A stretch of DNA of 64,000 bases, taken from the NCBI RefSeq assembly GCF_021513135.1, contig NZ_CP090981.1:1612001-1676000 (forward strand). The letters run 5' to 3'. This document shows, one piece after another, positions 1-8,412 of this stretch. Position numbers and translations under genes: made by a program. Source of the DNA: Vibrio sp. SS-MA-C1-2. GTDB lineage: Bacteria > Pseudomonadota > Gammaproteobacteria > Enterobacterales > Vibrionaceae. Every line of letters starts with the position of its first letter. The stretch's first letter is position 1. Below the pieces are notes generated by a model. The model did not search any database and was not told where the DNA came from. It worked only from the letters and a program-made list of their open reading frames with translations.

Positions 1-1
1 T

Positions 2-2842
2 GTTGCTAGTGTTACGATCGATGTACTTGAAAATGATTATGAAACTATTATTCAAAATGACCATTATGATGGGCGTAATAATACGATAGACCCTATATCA
101 TTTATCCTTCCAATGGTAGCTAAACCTGGTTTTGGGGGAGGTTACTTTAATCGGAAAGAAATCAGTACATTATTAGATAATGATCAAGTTTATAAAGAGG
201 GAGCATTACTATCCTCTGATGATGGGGAATATAAGATAAATGGAATTAGTAGTATATTAGCACCTGACGCCTTTGAAACGGAATATAAAGATGATATTAA
301 TTTGTCTGCAGCTAAAATCTACGTCACTTTGGACTCGGAGAAAACGGCTGTAGTTATAGGTTATGAGAAACCAGGCACTTATGTACTTTATTATAAAGCA
401 TGTGTTTATTTGAATGATGCACAAGTAGAAATACCTGAAAGTGGCTCTTGTGGTATCGGTCAATTTACCTTTATCGTTTCAGAGAAATCAGTAAGTGATT
501 TTATCCCGTATAATGTCATCGCCAATGATGATTTATATGATGATCCTGCCAGCAGTCCATTGCCTGATATTGCGTATAACTCTAAATATATTGCGCTTCA
601 AGGAGGGTATTTAAGTTCAAATCCAAATCCAAATCCAAATCATTTAATTATTAATGACAGTGCAGTCGCTGATGACGATAGTGGTGCGACCTCATTATTA
701 AAAGTGACGGAAATCGGGGATCAACTTGATAACCTACAAAGTATTTCTACTGTATCATATATCTCAACTCAACAAGGAGGGACGGTAAGATTTTATATGA
801 ATGGAAAGGTTGATTATAAACCTGCAAACGACTTTATCGGTGAAGATATCTTTTACTATAAAGTGTGCGCTGTCAATGATCCTAGCTTTTGTCATACCGC
901 CAAAGTCAAACTTAATGTCAAAGCCCCATTTGATGTGATACCGCAAGCTGATCATTATGACGGCAGTCATAACACTGCCTTTCCGTCCGATTTAATTGTC
1001 GATTATGGTTCAATAAATAATCTATTTGCCAATCTACACGGTAACGATAGTGTGGTTCCTAGTTATAGTGATGGTTTTACCATGTTACGTATTACCGGGG
1101 TGGGTACAGAATCGACCGCTTTTGATGATCCCGATGCCACCATTAATATGGCGTTGACAGCGAATGGGGGAAGGGTCAAAGTAACTGATGCGGGTGTTGA
1201 GTTTACCCCTGCCAATATCGAAGGCGTAGATAGCTTCTTTTACAAGGTATGTGCTGCTAAGGACGATGGTACTATCTCTGATAAAATTTGTGGCGTAGCT
1301 AAAGTCACTGTTAATGTGATTATCCCGGTTGCCGTAACCGCACAAGATGACCACCATTCAGGCAGTTCCAATACGGTTTCCCCAGAACAACTCACCGTTG
1401 AATATGGCTCTATTTTTAAAGCGCTCACTGACTTAATAATAAATGATTCAGCCACTCCTCACTCGAGTTCGACAGACAGTTACTCATTACGAATTGTTGG
1501 TATTGGTGGTTCAGAGTCCACTATTGTTACAGGAATAACAGCGACAACCGCAGTATCATCAGCGCAAAGTGGTGAGATTCAGCTTAACGCATCATTTGAT
1601 ATCGAATATCAACCACCAGCAGGTTATACCGGCGAGGATACTTTTTACTATCAAGTCTGTGCAATTAAAAATAATGCGGCGTTAACTAACTATTGTGCAA
1701 TTGCTTTAGTGACCGTTGATGTCATCAAGTTAGAGGCACAGATTACAGGCACGGTATTTAATGATAATCAATTGGCTCATAACGGCATACAAAATGATAA
1801 CGAAACTGGATTAGCGGGGCGTATTGTCACTTTAAGGCAAGGCAGTAAAGAGATATTTTCAACCACCAAAGGAGATGGCAGCTTTACGTTTAACTTGGAT
1901 CCTAGTTGGTTAGACAGTGACGTTACCATCACGGTGGCAGTACCGAATAGTTGGCTGGCGATCAGTGAATCTTGGCAGAAAGAGGGAACATCAACGGTCG
2001 CGACAGTAGGGGATGCGATAGACAGTCAAACTAAGATTGAACAAGCCGATTTAAGTAAAGGGCGACACTACTTCTTTGGTCAAGTTAAAGAGCCGACTCT
2101 CACCGAGTCACAAACCAAAGAGGGAGAAAGTGGTGATAAGGTCTATTTCTCTCATCAATTGACGTTTTTTACTCATTCAGCTGCAATAATGAGTATTGAA
2201 CAGATAAATCTTGATTGGGAAACCAAAATTTATCAGGATCAAACCTGTAACCAGCAATTGGATGATAGTGATATTACTATATCTTTCCCATCTTTTATTG
2301 ATGCCGAAGCTGGAGAAAAGATCTGTTTACTTATTGAAGTCACTATCCCCGGAGGTTTTGACCGCATTGATAATGACCAATATATCTATGATCTAAAAGC
2401 TGAACATAGTTTCTTTGACCCTGGTACAGGTCATGATAGGAAATACGCCGATAAGAACCAAGATATTGTCCGTTTAGGGCCATCCGCAGGACGTTTAACC
2501 TTAAAGCAGTGGGTGAAAAATATCACCAAAGGAGAGGATTACACCACGGTAAATGCCGCTGAACCGGGAGAAATTTTAGAGTATAAGATCGTTTTTTCGA
2601 ACCAAAGCAGTAAAAAAGTGAGTGATATTGACGTCTATGATTACGTGCCAGACTTTAGCCAATTAGAAAGCCCTGTCACGTGTGGGGATAATGCGTTTTT
2701 ACCTTGTGTTGTTATATTACCCGATCCATCTGGAGGGAAAAATCAACAAGGGTATTTAGGAAAAGTTCAATGGCGTATGACTGGTGACTTAATGCCCGGA
2801 AAATCTGGTTTTGTGACATATCGGGTTCAGGTTGACCCATAA
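2..2842 (+). CDS. Large Ig-repeat/SdrD-B/DUF11 surface protein, 3' part (5' end outside window)
   Basis: The reading frame is open from base 2 and the residues before the first in-window ATG (113) fit the repeat pattern, so the gene begins to the left of the window. Three tandem units of about 130 residues (roughly codons 150-310, 310-440 and 440-580 of the visible part) each end in a 'FYYKVCA' strand, a second Cys and a 'VTVNV'-like strand, as in bacterial Ig/cadherin-like (tandem-95 type) repeats. The paired Cys could form disulfides. An SdrD B-like domain follows ('GTVFNDNQLAHNGIQNDNETG'-like region near base 1750), then a DUF11-like domain at the C-terminus (bases 2480-2840). No sortase motif or transmembrane anchor is seen at the end. 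It is probably a secreted or surface protein; its role in adhesion or the cell envelope is inferred. Confidence 0.75.
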   Translation, partial: VASVTIDVLENDYETIIQNDHYDGRNNTIDPISFILPMVAKPGFGGGYFNRKEISTLLDNDQVYKEGALLSSDDGEYKINGISSILAPDAFETEYKDDINLSAAKIYVTLDSEKTAVVIGYEKPGTYVLYYKACVYLNDAQVEIPESGSCGIGQFTFIVSEKSVSDFIPYNVIANDDLYDDPASSPLPDIAYNSKYIALQGGYLSSNPNPNPNHLIINDSAVADDDSGATSLLKVTEIGDQLDNLQSISTVSYISTQQGGTVRFYMNGKVDYKPANDFIGEDIFYYKVCAVNDPSFCHTAKVKLNVKAPFDVIPQADHYDGSHNTAFPSDLIVDYGSINNLFANLHGNDSVVPSYSDGFTMLRITGVGTESTAFDDPDATINMALTANGGRVKVTDAGVEFTPANIEGVDSFFYKVCAAKDDGTISDKICGVAKVTVNVIIPVAVTAQDDHHSGSSNTVSPEQLTVEYGSIFKALTDLIINDSATPHSSSTDSYSLRIVGIGGSESTIVTGITATTAVSSAQSGEIQLNASFDIEYQPPAGYTGEDTFYYQVCAIKNNAALTNYCAIALVTVDVIKLEAQITGTVFNDNQLAHNGIQNDNETGLAGRIVTLRQGSKEIFSTTKGDGSFTFNLDPSWLDSDVTITVAVPNSWLAISESWQKEGTSTVATVGDAIDSQTKIEQADLSKGRHYFFGQVKEPTLTESQTKEGESGDKVYFSHQLTFFTHSAAIMSIEQINLDWETKIYQDQTCNQQLDDSDITISFPSFIDAEAGEKICLLIEVTIPGGFDRIDNDQYIYDLKAEHSFFDPGTGHDRKYADKNQDIVRLGPSAGRLTLKQWVKNITKGEDYTTVNAAEPGEILEYKIVFSNQSSKKVSDIDVYDYVPDFSQLESPVTCGDNAFLPCVVILPDPSGGKNQQGYLGKVQWRMTGDLMPGKSGFVTYRVQVDP
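617..642 (+). repeat. In-frame hexanucleotide repeat (aaatcc) coding for Asn-Pro
   Basis: Four consecutive aaatcc-type units lie inside the surface protein gene and encode alternating Asn-Pro. Because the unit is 6 bp, changes in copy number would lengthen or shorten the linker without shifting the frame. Confidence 0.7.
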
Positions 2843-2866
2843 ATACTGAAGGAAAATTAATTGCGA

Positions 2867-2913
2867 AAAGCCCTCAACTGTTTATTTATATGAATATTTC
2901 AATGAGGGCTTTT
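2867..2913 (+). terminator. Rho-independent terminator of the surface protein gene
   Basis: An 11-bp perfect stem (aaaagccctca / tgagggctttt) begins 25 bases after the stop codon at 2842, with a 25-base AT-rich loop and T-rich 3' arm. Confidence 0.7.
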
Positions 2914-2920
2914 GGGCTTT

Positions 2921-3048
2921 ATCCTCTTCTTACTTGAAGTCGCTAGGTTGTTGGCTGCATTCGTTCGCCCCAATTATATAGTACACTTATACTCATGGGG
3001 CTTCACTCGCTTGCCGCCTACTCGCAACGCCAATTACTTTGGATATAT
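2921..3048 (+). repeat. ERIC-like imperfect palindrome, full-length copy
   Basis: This ~125 bp element starts near 'cttgaagtcgctagg', has a central hairpin between 'gccccaat' and 'catggggc', and ends near 'ctcgcaacgccaatt'. Its two ends are imperfect inverted repeats of one another. In reverse complement, the block 'gaacgaatgcagccaac' followed by 'cttcaagtaagaag' resembles the classical enterobacterial ERIC/IRU sequence. It sits just after a terminator, next to the convergent nucleoside hydrolase gene. Confidence 0.75.
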
Positions 3049-3050
3049 CT

Positions 3051-4048
3051 TTAGCTGTTATAGCCAATCAAGCTTTCTCGATATAAACGTAACAGTGCTT
3101 GATCGTTGACTGAAATTCCGATATTTTGAGCAGGTTTATCGCTCCAATCGTCATTAGGGTGTCTTTGACTTGTTATTTTCTGAATGGTCATACCCATTGC
3201 GACACCTTCTTTGATGACTCTGACAGGCCCTTGTTGGAGAGTAAATAAATCTGGATTAATAACATAAGCGATAGCGGAAGGATCATGAACATGACAACCA
3301 TCTAATTGAATGCTTTTCGAGTAAAATTCTAAATAGTAACGACTGACATCCCAAATAAATTCACCAACTTCTCCTGCATCTTCTTTTAATTGATCAAGAT
3401 ATTCTCCAGAAAAGAAACTTTGCTGGGTGACATCAAGACCGAGAATAACCACCGGCCAATCAGCACAAAAAACCAAGTCAGCAGCATCGGGATCATCATA
3501 AATATTGGCTTCTGCAAAGGGCGCGACATTACCAAAATGGCCATTGTGACCAAATGCGCCTCCCATAATGACAACTTGTTTTACCAAGCTAACGATATCA
3601 GGTTCTTTTTGTAGTAGGTGAGCAAGGTTTGTTAATGGGCCAACAGCGACTAATGTAATTTCATGGGGGTATTTTTTCACTTGTTTAATCATATAATCGA
3701 CAGCAGAGATAGGGGGTGGTGTTGGGTTGAAATCTGAAGATATTTGATAATAACCAAAGCCTTGTTCGCCATGTACTATCACCGTTGGGCCAACTTCATC
3801 TCTAACTAAAGGTTTTGATGCTCCTTGAGCTATATCGGCCTTCATATTAAATTTTTTCTTAAGATAAAGTGCGTTACGAGTGCCATTCTGTATTGTAGCA
3901 TTACCAAAAACTGTTGTAATACCAAGGAGTTCGATTTCAGGACTCGCTTCGGCAAATAGTATCGCCATTGCATCATCAATACCTGGGTCAGTATCTAAAA
4001 TGATTTTTTTCTATTTTTCTTGGAAGTACGACTATTCTCTGTGTACAT
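3051..4048 (-). CDS. Nucleoside hydrolase, reading frame broken at an A7 tract near the N-terminus
   Basis: The product belongs to the inosine/uridine-preferring nucleoside hydrolase family, which splits ribonucleosides into base and ribose. The long frame starts at an internal ATG (3968) and would lack the family's N-terminal DTDPGIDD calcium-binding motif. That motif is encoded immediately upstream (4000-3970) in the same frame, but a TAG and no usable start precede it. A good start with ribosome site (aaaggg, then ATG at 4048) lies in a frame that needs one extra A in the A7 tract at 4004-4010. The intact protein would read MYTENSRTSKKNRKK then IILDTDPG. Other family motifs are present, for example 'ANIYDDPDAADLVF' and the C-terminal 'HDPSAIAYV'. 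The break may be a true mutation, a homopolymer error in the sequence, or slippage on A7. IS insertion lies 96 bases upstream of the ATG. Confidence 0.75.
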
Positions 4049-4143
4049 GTTAATCCCTTTTATCTGTACTATTTAAATATAATTTGAGTTAGACTTTGAT
4101 TATATATTGGAAATGAGTGTGTTGTTTTGAGCTAAGTTTATTT

Positions 4144-5479
4144 GGCTCTTCGACGTTTTGTGTGGATTTGGGTTAAAATAGGCATCTTCTAAATAGGCTC
4201 TAATACAAGGTCCAGTCACATTGAATTCTTCTGATATTTTTATGCTCGGGTTGGGGCTTCAAGCACCCTGGAAACTTATCGACCAATCCCTTAATACAGA
4301 ACATTCTCCTTATGAGCTTCATCTACAAGTGGGGGCTGAACGTGGAGAGCTTTACTCGTGCCCAGAATGTGGCGCTCCTTGCTCTGCACATGACTTCAAA
4401 GAGAAAACATGGCGTCATCTTAACTTTTTTCAGCACCATTGCTATATCACAGCGAAGATACCTAGAGTTCACTGCAAAACTCACGGGGTAAGGCTCATCG
4501 AAGTGCCTTGGGCAAGACCTGGTAGTGGTTTTACTTTGCTGTTCGAAGAAGTGGCCTTAACACTCGTAAGAGAGATGCCAGTTAACGCTGCAGCTAAGTT
4601 TATGGAAGTGACGGATAAGCGGCTTTGGCGAGTGGTGGAACATTACGTGGAACAAGCTTTATCACGACTTGACCTCTCATCTCTTCAAGCCTTTGGATTT
4701 GATGAGACAGCTTCAAAGCGTGGACATAATTACGTCACTGTTTTCATCGACATGGCTCGCAAAACCCTACCTGTTGTATTTGCTACACCAGGAAAAGGAA
4801 AGAAAACAGTCTCTGAGTTTAAAACCTTTATTGAAAAGCATGGGGCGAAATCTGAGCAAGTCCTTGAAGTCGTGTGTGATATGTCTCCGTCCTTTTTAAG
4901 CGGTATCAAAGGTGAATTTCCGAAAGCGAATGTCACCGTTGACTGGTTCCATGTTGTGCAGTTATTTACCCGAGCAGTTGATGAAGTTCGGAAAGAGGAA
5001 AGAAAGCACAGCGACATGCCTAAGGCGCTTCGTTGGGCAGTTTTAAAGAACGCTGAAAGTCCAATGACAGATAAGCAAGCACAAGCTTTACTTGACCTAG
5101 AACAGTATGAACTTGAGACAGCGAAAGCTTGGCGAGTGAAAGAAAAGTTACGCTGGATAAGAGAAGCGAAAACGACTCAAGCCGCTCGCTGGCGCCTGAC
5201 TAATTTCATCAAGTTTACACTTGACGAAATAGGAAGTTCAGATGCTTTAGAGCCCGTAAGAAAAGCGCTAGCCACCTTAGAAAAGCACTCGGAGAGAATA
5301 CTTCAACGCTGGACGTCGACCTATACTAATGCGCGAATGGAAGGTCTGAACAGTTTATTTCAAGCCGCGAGGTCGAGGGCTCGAGGCTATAGAAATACAG
5401 CCACGTTCATCACCATGATCTACATGATAGCGAGCCCTGCCGCTGAAATATTGAAATCCACTTGAAACGTCGAAGAGCC
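4144..5479 (+). mobile_element. Complete ISL3-family insertion sequence with 8-bp target duplication
   Basis: The left end 'ggctcttcgacgttttgtgt' (4144) and the reverse complement of the right end 'ggctcttcgacgtttcaagt' (ending 5479) match over their first 15 bases and again at the following 'gtggattt'. The flanks 4136-4143 and 5480-5487 are both gtttattt, a perfect 8-bp direct repeat as expected of ISL3 transposition. The element is 1336 bp and carries one intact transposase. It lies between two minus-strand genes and disrupts no reading frame. The perfect duplication suggests a fairly recent insertion. Confidence 0.92.
4221..5465 (+). CDS. ISL3-family transposase
   Basis: This is a 414-residue DDE transposase of the ISL3 (IS204/IS1001/IS1165) family. 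An N-terminal zinc-finger-like region contains C-P-E-C-G at about residues 47-51 and further Cys/His pairs (HHC, HCKTHG) to about residue 95. An HTH segment follows near residues 110-140. The catalytic domain has 'FGFDETA' and 'VTVDWFHVV' blocks, and the C-terminal 'NARMEGLNSLFQAARSRARG' is highly typical of the family. The start is TTG at 4221 with aagg about 10 bases upstream; an ATG at 4242 is the alternative. The length is normal and no frame break is seen, so the element may still be mobile. Confidence 0.93.
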   Translation: MNSSDIFMLGLGLQAPWKLIDQSLNTEHSPYELHLQVGAERGELYSCPECGAPCSAHDFKEKTWRHLNFFQHHCYITAKIPRVHCKTHGVRLIEVPWARPGSGFTLLFEEVALTLVREMPVNAAAKFMEVTDKRLWRVVEHYVEQALSRLDLSSLQAFGFDETASKRGHNYVTVFIDMARKTLPVVFATPGKGKKTVSEFKTFIEKHGAKSEQVLEVVCDMSPSFLSGIKGEFPKANVTVDWFHVVQLFTRAVDEVRKEERKHSDMPKALRWAVLKNAESPMTDKQAQALLDLEQYELETAKAWRVKEKLRWIREAKTTQAARWRLTNFIKFTLDEIGSSDALEPVRKALATLEKHSERILQRWTSTYTNARMEGLNSLFQAARSRARGYRNTATFITMIYMIASPAAEILKST

Positions 5480-5497
5480 GTTTATTTCTAGTCAACT

Positions 5498-6355
5498 TTA
5501 ATCCTCCTCAATACTAATCACCGTCTCTTTCCAATCTCGCATTTCATTTTTAAAATGACGCTGTTGATCTGGGGTCGTGGTATGAGCAATTTTGACAAAC
5601 ATCTGGCTAAATAAGGCTTTATTGCTTTTTATTTTTGTTAAGAAGACATCAGAGTAGAGGGCGTCAGGGTGGGAGATATAATCAATAAATTGCTGGCGAT
5701 AGACAATACTGTTCTCTTTTTCTGAAAATAAAACGGACAACTTTTCAATAAATAGAATGCGAGATTCAATCCAATCTTCTTTGGTTAATAAGATCTTTTT
5801 CGACCACAATTGCAATAACTGCATTTGTTGAGCGGTAACTGAACCAAACCAATGGTCAACATAACCTTCCATCTTTTCAACGTAATTTTCACGGTGCTCC
5901 TTTTCTGATTTATCCCTAACTTTTTCTGAGTATTCGTAAATACGCTTAGTCATATTTTTTATTAGTTGATCCTGCTGCTCTTGAGTTAGAGTCGTAAAAA
6001 GGGAGTAAAGGATCGGTGCAATCTTCTCTCTAGAACGTTCAATATGAGCAAATAGCTCGAGCTGCTGGTGTTCTATTTGAAGTATGGTGAGTTGGTGTAA
6101 ATCTAAATTAGCCAGTTGATCTAAATGTTTTTTGTAACGTGGGAGCTCTTTTTGTTTATGCCAGTATTGGAAACTGGAGACTTTTTTTTCTAATCGTTCA
6201 GATTGTTGACTATTGAGATCAACATATTCTTCAACATATTCACCAATAAACCAATCAAGATGGCGATAAACAAACTGGGTTGTGCAAGATGTAACAAATA
6301 ATAATGTAAATAGTCCAAGTATGATATTTCTAGATCGATAACTGATTTTTTTCAT
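5498..6355 (-). CDS. DUF6279 family lipoprotein
   Basis: The 285-residue product starts with a lysine-rich n-region and a hydrophobic stretch ending in the lipobox 'FVTSC' (Cys at about residue 24), so it should be lipid-anchored in the envelope. The rest is Glu/Gln/Lys-rich and helical. The 'YRHLDWFIGEYVEEYVDLNSQQ' region and 'HWFGSVTAQQMQLLQLW' resemble the DUF6279 family, which has no assigned function. The gene is alone and reads towards the IS element. Confidence 0.75.
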   Translation of the reverse strand: MKKISYRSRNIILGLFTLLFVTSCTTQFVYRHLDWFIGEYVEEYVDLNSQQSERLEKKVSSFQYWHKQKELPRYKKHLDQLANLDLHQLTILQIEHQQLELFAHIERSREKIAPILYSLFTTLTQEQQDQLIKNMTKRIYEYSEKVRDKSEKEHRENYVEKMEGYVDHWFGSVTAQQMQLLQLWSKKILLTKEDWIESRILFIEKLSVLFSEKENSIVYRQQFIDYISHPDALYSDVFLTKIKSNKALFSQMFVKIAHTTTPDQQRHFKNEMRDWKETVISIEED

Positions 6356-6637
6356 AACTAGTCCTATTTGACGATGCCATATACCTTTGATTAAGTTTAG
6401 TTTAAATTTTAAACGATATCTTCTCCATACTTGACGTTGCTAGTTTTTGGCATCACCCGTTTGTCCAATCATATTTAAGTATTCTTTTTTATCATTGAAG
6501 TAGATTGGTGGTGAGGGTATTTTAATACCCACATTATCGGACTGCTCAACTCTTATCAAACCGAGTTATCGCCCATGAAAATTTTCAATGATCTTTTGGG
6601 ATTGATTATTTTTATTAGCGTTATATAATTAAAAATA
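6356..6637. other. Divergent intergenic region between DUF6279 gene and umuD
   Basis: This stretch holds the two divergent promoters. A short hairpin (gggtatt / aataccc, 6515-6530) is visible with no clear role. No further gene or repeat is seen. Confidence 0.4.
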
Positions 6638-6653
6638 CTGTTTATTTATCCAG
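6638..6653 (+). promoter_or_regulatory. Probable LexA (SOS) box of umuDC
   Basis: The sequence ctgtttatttatccag matches the CTGT-N8-ACAG operator with one mismatch in the right arm. It lies 10 bases before the umuD ATG at 6664, so bound LexA would block initiation. This agrees with SOS control of umuDC in relatives. Confidence 0.65.
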
Positions 6654-6663
6654 TGGTTTTTTT

Positions 6664-7050
6664 ATGAAATTTATTCCAATTCCAGCCAGTGCAGGGATTA
6701 GTGGCTTTGAGTCTCCTGCCTCAGAGTACAAACAACTCAATTTAAGCCTTGATGATCTACTTATTTCTCATCCGAGCTCTACCTATATTGGGCGTGTGAG
6801 TGGCGAGTCAATGATTGAGGTGGGCATTATGGACGGTTCATTATTAATCGTTGATCGTGCGTTGAATTATCAAAATGGCGACGTGATTGTCGCTAATTAT
6901 AATGGCTTATTTGTGGTGAAACAGATCAATATTCCGGAGAGAAAACTCTGCTCAGCTAATGGCTCTTATCAAGACATTATTATTGCAGAAGGAGATACCT
7001 TTTCTGTTGAAGGTGTTGTTATTCATACGATTAGCTCTTTTAGGCAGTAA
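6664..7050 (+). CDS. umuD: UmuD-like Pol V autoproteolytic subunit
   Basis: This is a 128-residue S24 (LexA-like) peptidase. After RecA-stimulated self-cleavage UmuD' forms DNA polymerase V with UmuC. The catalytic Ser49 lies in 'VSGESM' and the catalytic Lys86 in 'LFVVKQ', at the same spacing as Ser60/Lys97 of the E. coli protein, which is 11 residues longer at the N-terminus. By that alignment the cleavage bond would be Ser13-Gly14 ('ISGFESP') instead of the usual Cys-Gly or Ala-Gly, although an Ala10-Gly11 pair lies next to it. The gene is followed one base later by umuC and is preceded by a LexA box. Confidence 0.9.
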   Translation: MKFIPIPASAGISGFESPASEYKQLNLSLDDLLISHPSSTYIGRVSGESMIEVGIMDGSLLIVDRALNYQNGDVIVANYNGLFVVKQINIPERKLCSANGSYQDIIIAEGDTFSVEGVVIHTISSFRQ

Positions 7051-7051
7051 A

Positions 7052-8302
7052 ATGTTTGCGCTTGTTGATGCCAATGCCTTTTATGCCAGTGCAGAAGCGG
7101 TGTTTCGACCGGACATTCGCCATAAAGGTATTGTTGTGTTGTCGAATAATGATGGTGTAGTGGTGGCTGCGAACCGTAAAGCCCAAGAAGTGGTACCTAA
7201 ATTTACGCCTTTTTTTAAAGTGAGGCATCTTTGCCAACAACATAATATTGAAGTTTTCTCCTCTAATTATCCTCTTTATGCTGATCTTTCTGCCAAGATG
7301 ATGGAAGTTATCGGCCAGTTTGCGCCAGAACAATATATCTATTCGATTGACGAAACCTTTCTTTCTTTTAATGATTGCCAACAAACGGATAATGAATATT
7401 TGCAACTTGGCAGTGAAATTCGATTAAATGTCTGGAAAAAGTGTCGATTACCGGTTTGTGTCGGTATGGCAAAAACGTTGACGTTAGCAAAATTAGCAAA
7501 TCGATTAGCAAAAAAACAGCGACAACAGCAAGGTGTCTGTTTATTCAATTCAGCTGAGGTGATTGAACAGGCGCTCGCGATAACGCCAATTGATGATGTT
7601 TGGGGGATCGGTCGTCGATTGACTCAGCGCTTAAACGTATTGGGGATCAAAACCGCATTAGATTTAACTCGTTATCCATTTGATAGAATTAAGGCGGAAT
7701 TTAATCGCACTCTCTGTGAGACGGTGAGAGAACTCAAAGGTGAAGCTTGTATTCATTGGCACGCTGTTGAAGAAGAAAATCGACAAATTTTTTCCACACG
7801 AACCTTAGGTCAACCGGTTTTCTGTTTAGATGATCTACAACAAGCGTTAATTAAACATAGTCAGATTGCCGCGAATAAATTAAGAAAGAAAAAACAGTGT
7901 GCTGAAGCATTGGTTATTTTTGCTGGAGATATCGCGTTCGATCGCCCTAATGTTAGGTTACAGGCTCTATATCAATTTGCACAACCTACAGCCGATAGTT
8001 TAATTATTTCTCAAGCGGTATCGAAGCTTGTACCTCAACTCTTTCGTCCCGAAGTTAAATATCAAAAAGTCGGCGTAGGGTTAATCGGTTTGGTAAAGGA
8101 ACAGCATGTCCAGAGTGATCTTTTTATCCCTGATGATAATCGATCTTTGATGACCGCATTAGATGGACTGAATCAGAAGTATGGTCAAAATACCCTGTTT
8201 ATCGCTGGACAAGGTATTGAGCAAAAATGGGCGATGAGGCAGCAGTACCTCTCACCTCACTTTACAACAAATTGGAAAGATATTCCGATTATTTATAGTT
8301 AA
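7052..8302 (+). CDS. umuC: Error-prone DNA polymerase V catalytic subunit UmuC
   Basis: This Y-family translesion polymerase has 416 residues, close to the 422 of E. coli UmuC. The start at ATG 7052 gives the canonical N-terminus MFALVDANAFYAS, with metal ligand Asp6; longer upstream in-frame starts would run back through umuD and are not needed. The catalytic 'YSIDE' motif places Asp100 and Glu101. The little-finger region and a DUF4113-like C-terminus ('NQKYGQNTLFIAGQGI') follow. The gene is co-transcribed with umuD, 1 base apart. Confidence 0.94.
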   Translation: MFALVDANAFYASAEAVFRPDIRHKGIVVLSNNDGVVVAANRKAQEVVPKFTPFFKVRHLCQQHNIEVFSSNYPLYADLSAKMMEVIGQFAPEQYIYSIDETFLSFNDCQQTDNEYLQLGSEIRLNVWKKCRLPVCVGMAKTLTLAKLANRLAKKQRQQQGVCLFNSAEVIEQALAITPIDDVWGIGRRLTQRLNVLGIKTALDLTRYPFDRIKAEFNRTLCETVRELKGEACIHWHAVEEENRQIFSTRTLGQPVFCLDDLQQALIKHSQIAANKLRKKKQCAEALVIFAGDIAFDRPNVRLQALYQFAQPTADSLIISQAVSKLVPQLFRPEVKYQKVGVGLIGLVKEQHVQSDLFIPDDNRSLMTALDGLNQKYGQNTLFIAGQGIEQKWAMRQQYLSPHFTTNWKDIPIIYS

Positions 8303-8343
8303 TGAAAGAGCGAACTGTCTGATTGATCGCTTGTTCATTCACA

Positions 8344-8381
8344 CAAAAAAACGAGTTGCTTCATGATAGAAACAACTCGTT
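8344..8381 (-). terminator. Rho-independent terminator of the alpha-glucoside operon
   Basis: Read on the minus strand, the stem aacgagttg / caactcgtt is followed by a run of seven or eight T, 32 bases after the stop of the PTS gene at 8413. Confidence 0.75.
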
Positions 8382-8412
8382 GATGATTTAAAAATACTTT
8401 TCGGGTGTTGAA

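Noticed and set aside
1085-1455. Minus-strand open frames of 70 to 90 codons inside the large surface protein gene
   Set aside because: They are shadows of a clear long plus-strand gene with no ribosome site or family match.
2912-3109. Plus-strand 65-codon frame
   Set aside because: It consists of the ERIC-like repeat and the end of the opposite-strand nucleoside hydrolase gene.
6959-7051. Extended N-terminus of UmuC
   Set aside because: It overlaps umuD in another frame, and ATG 7052 gives the exact family start.
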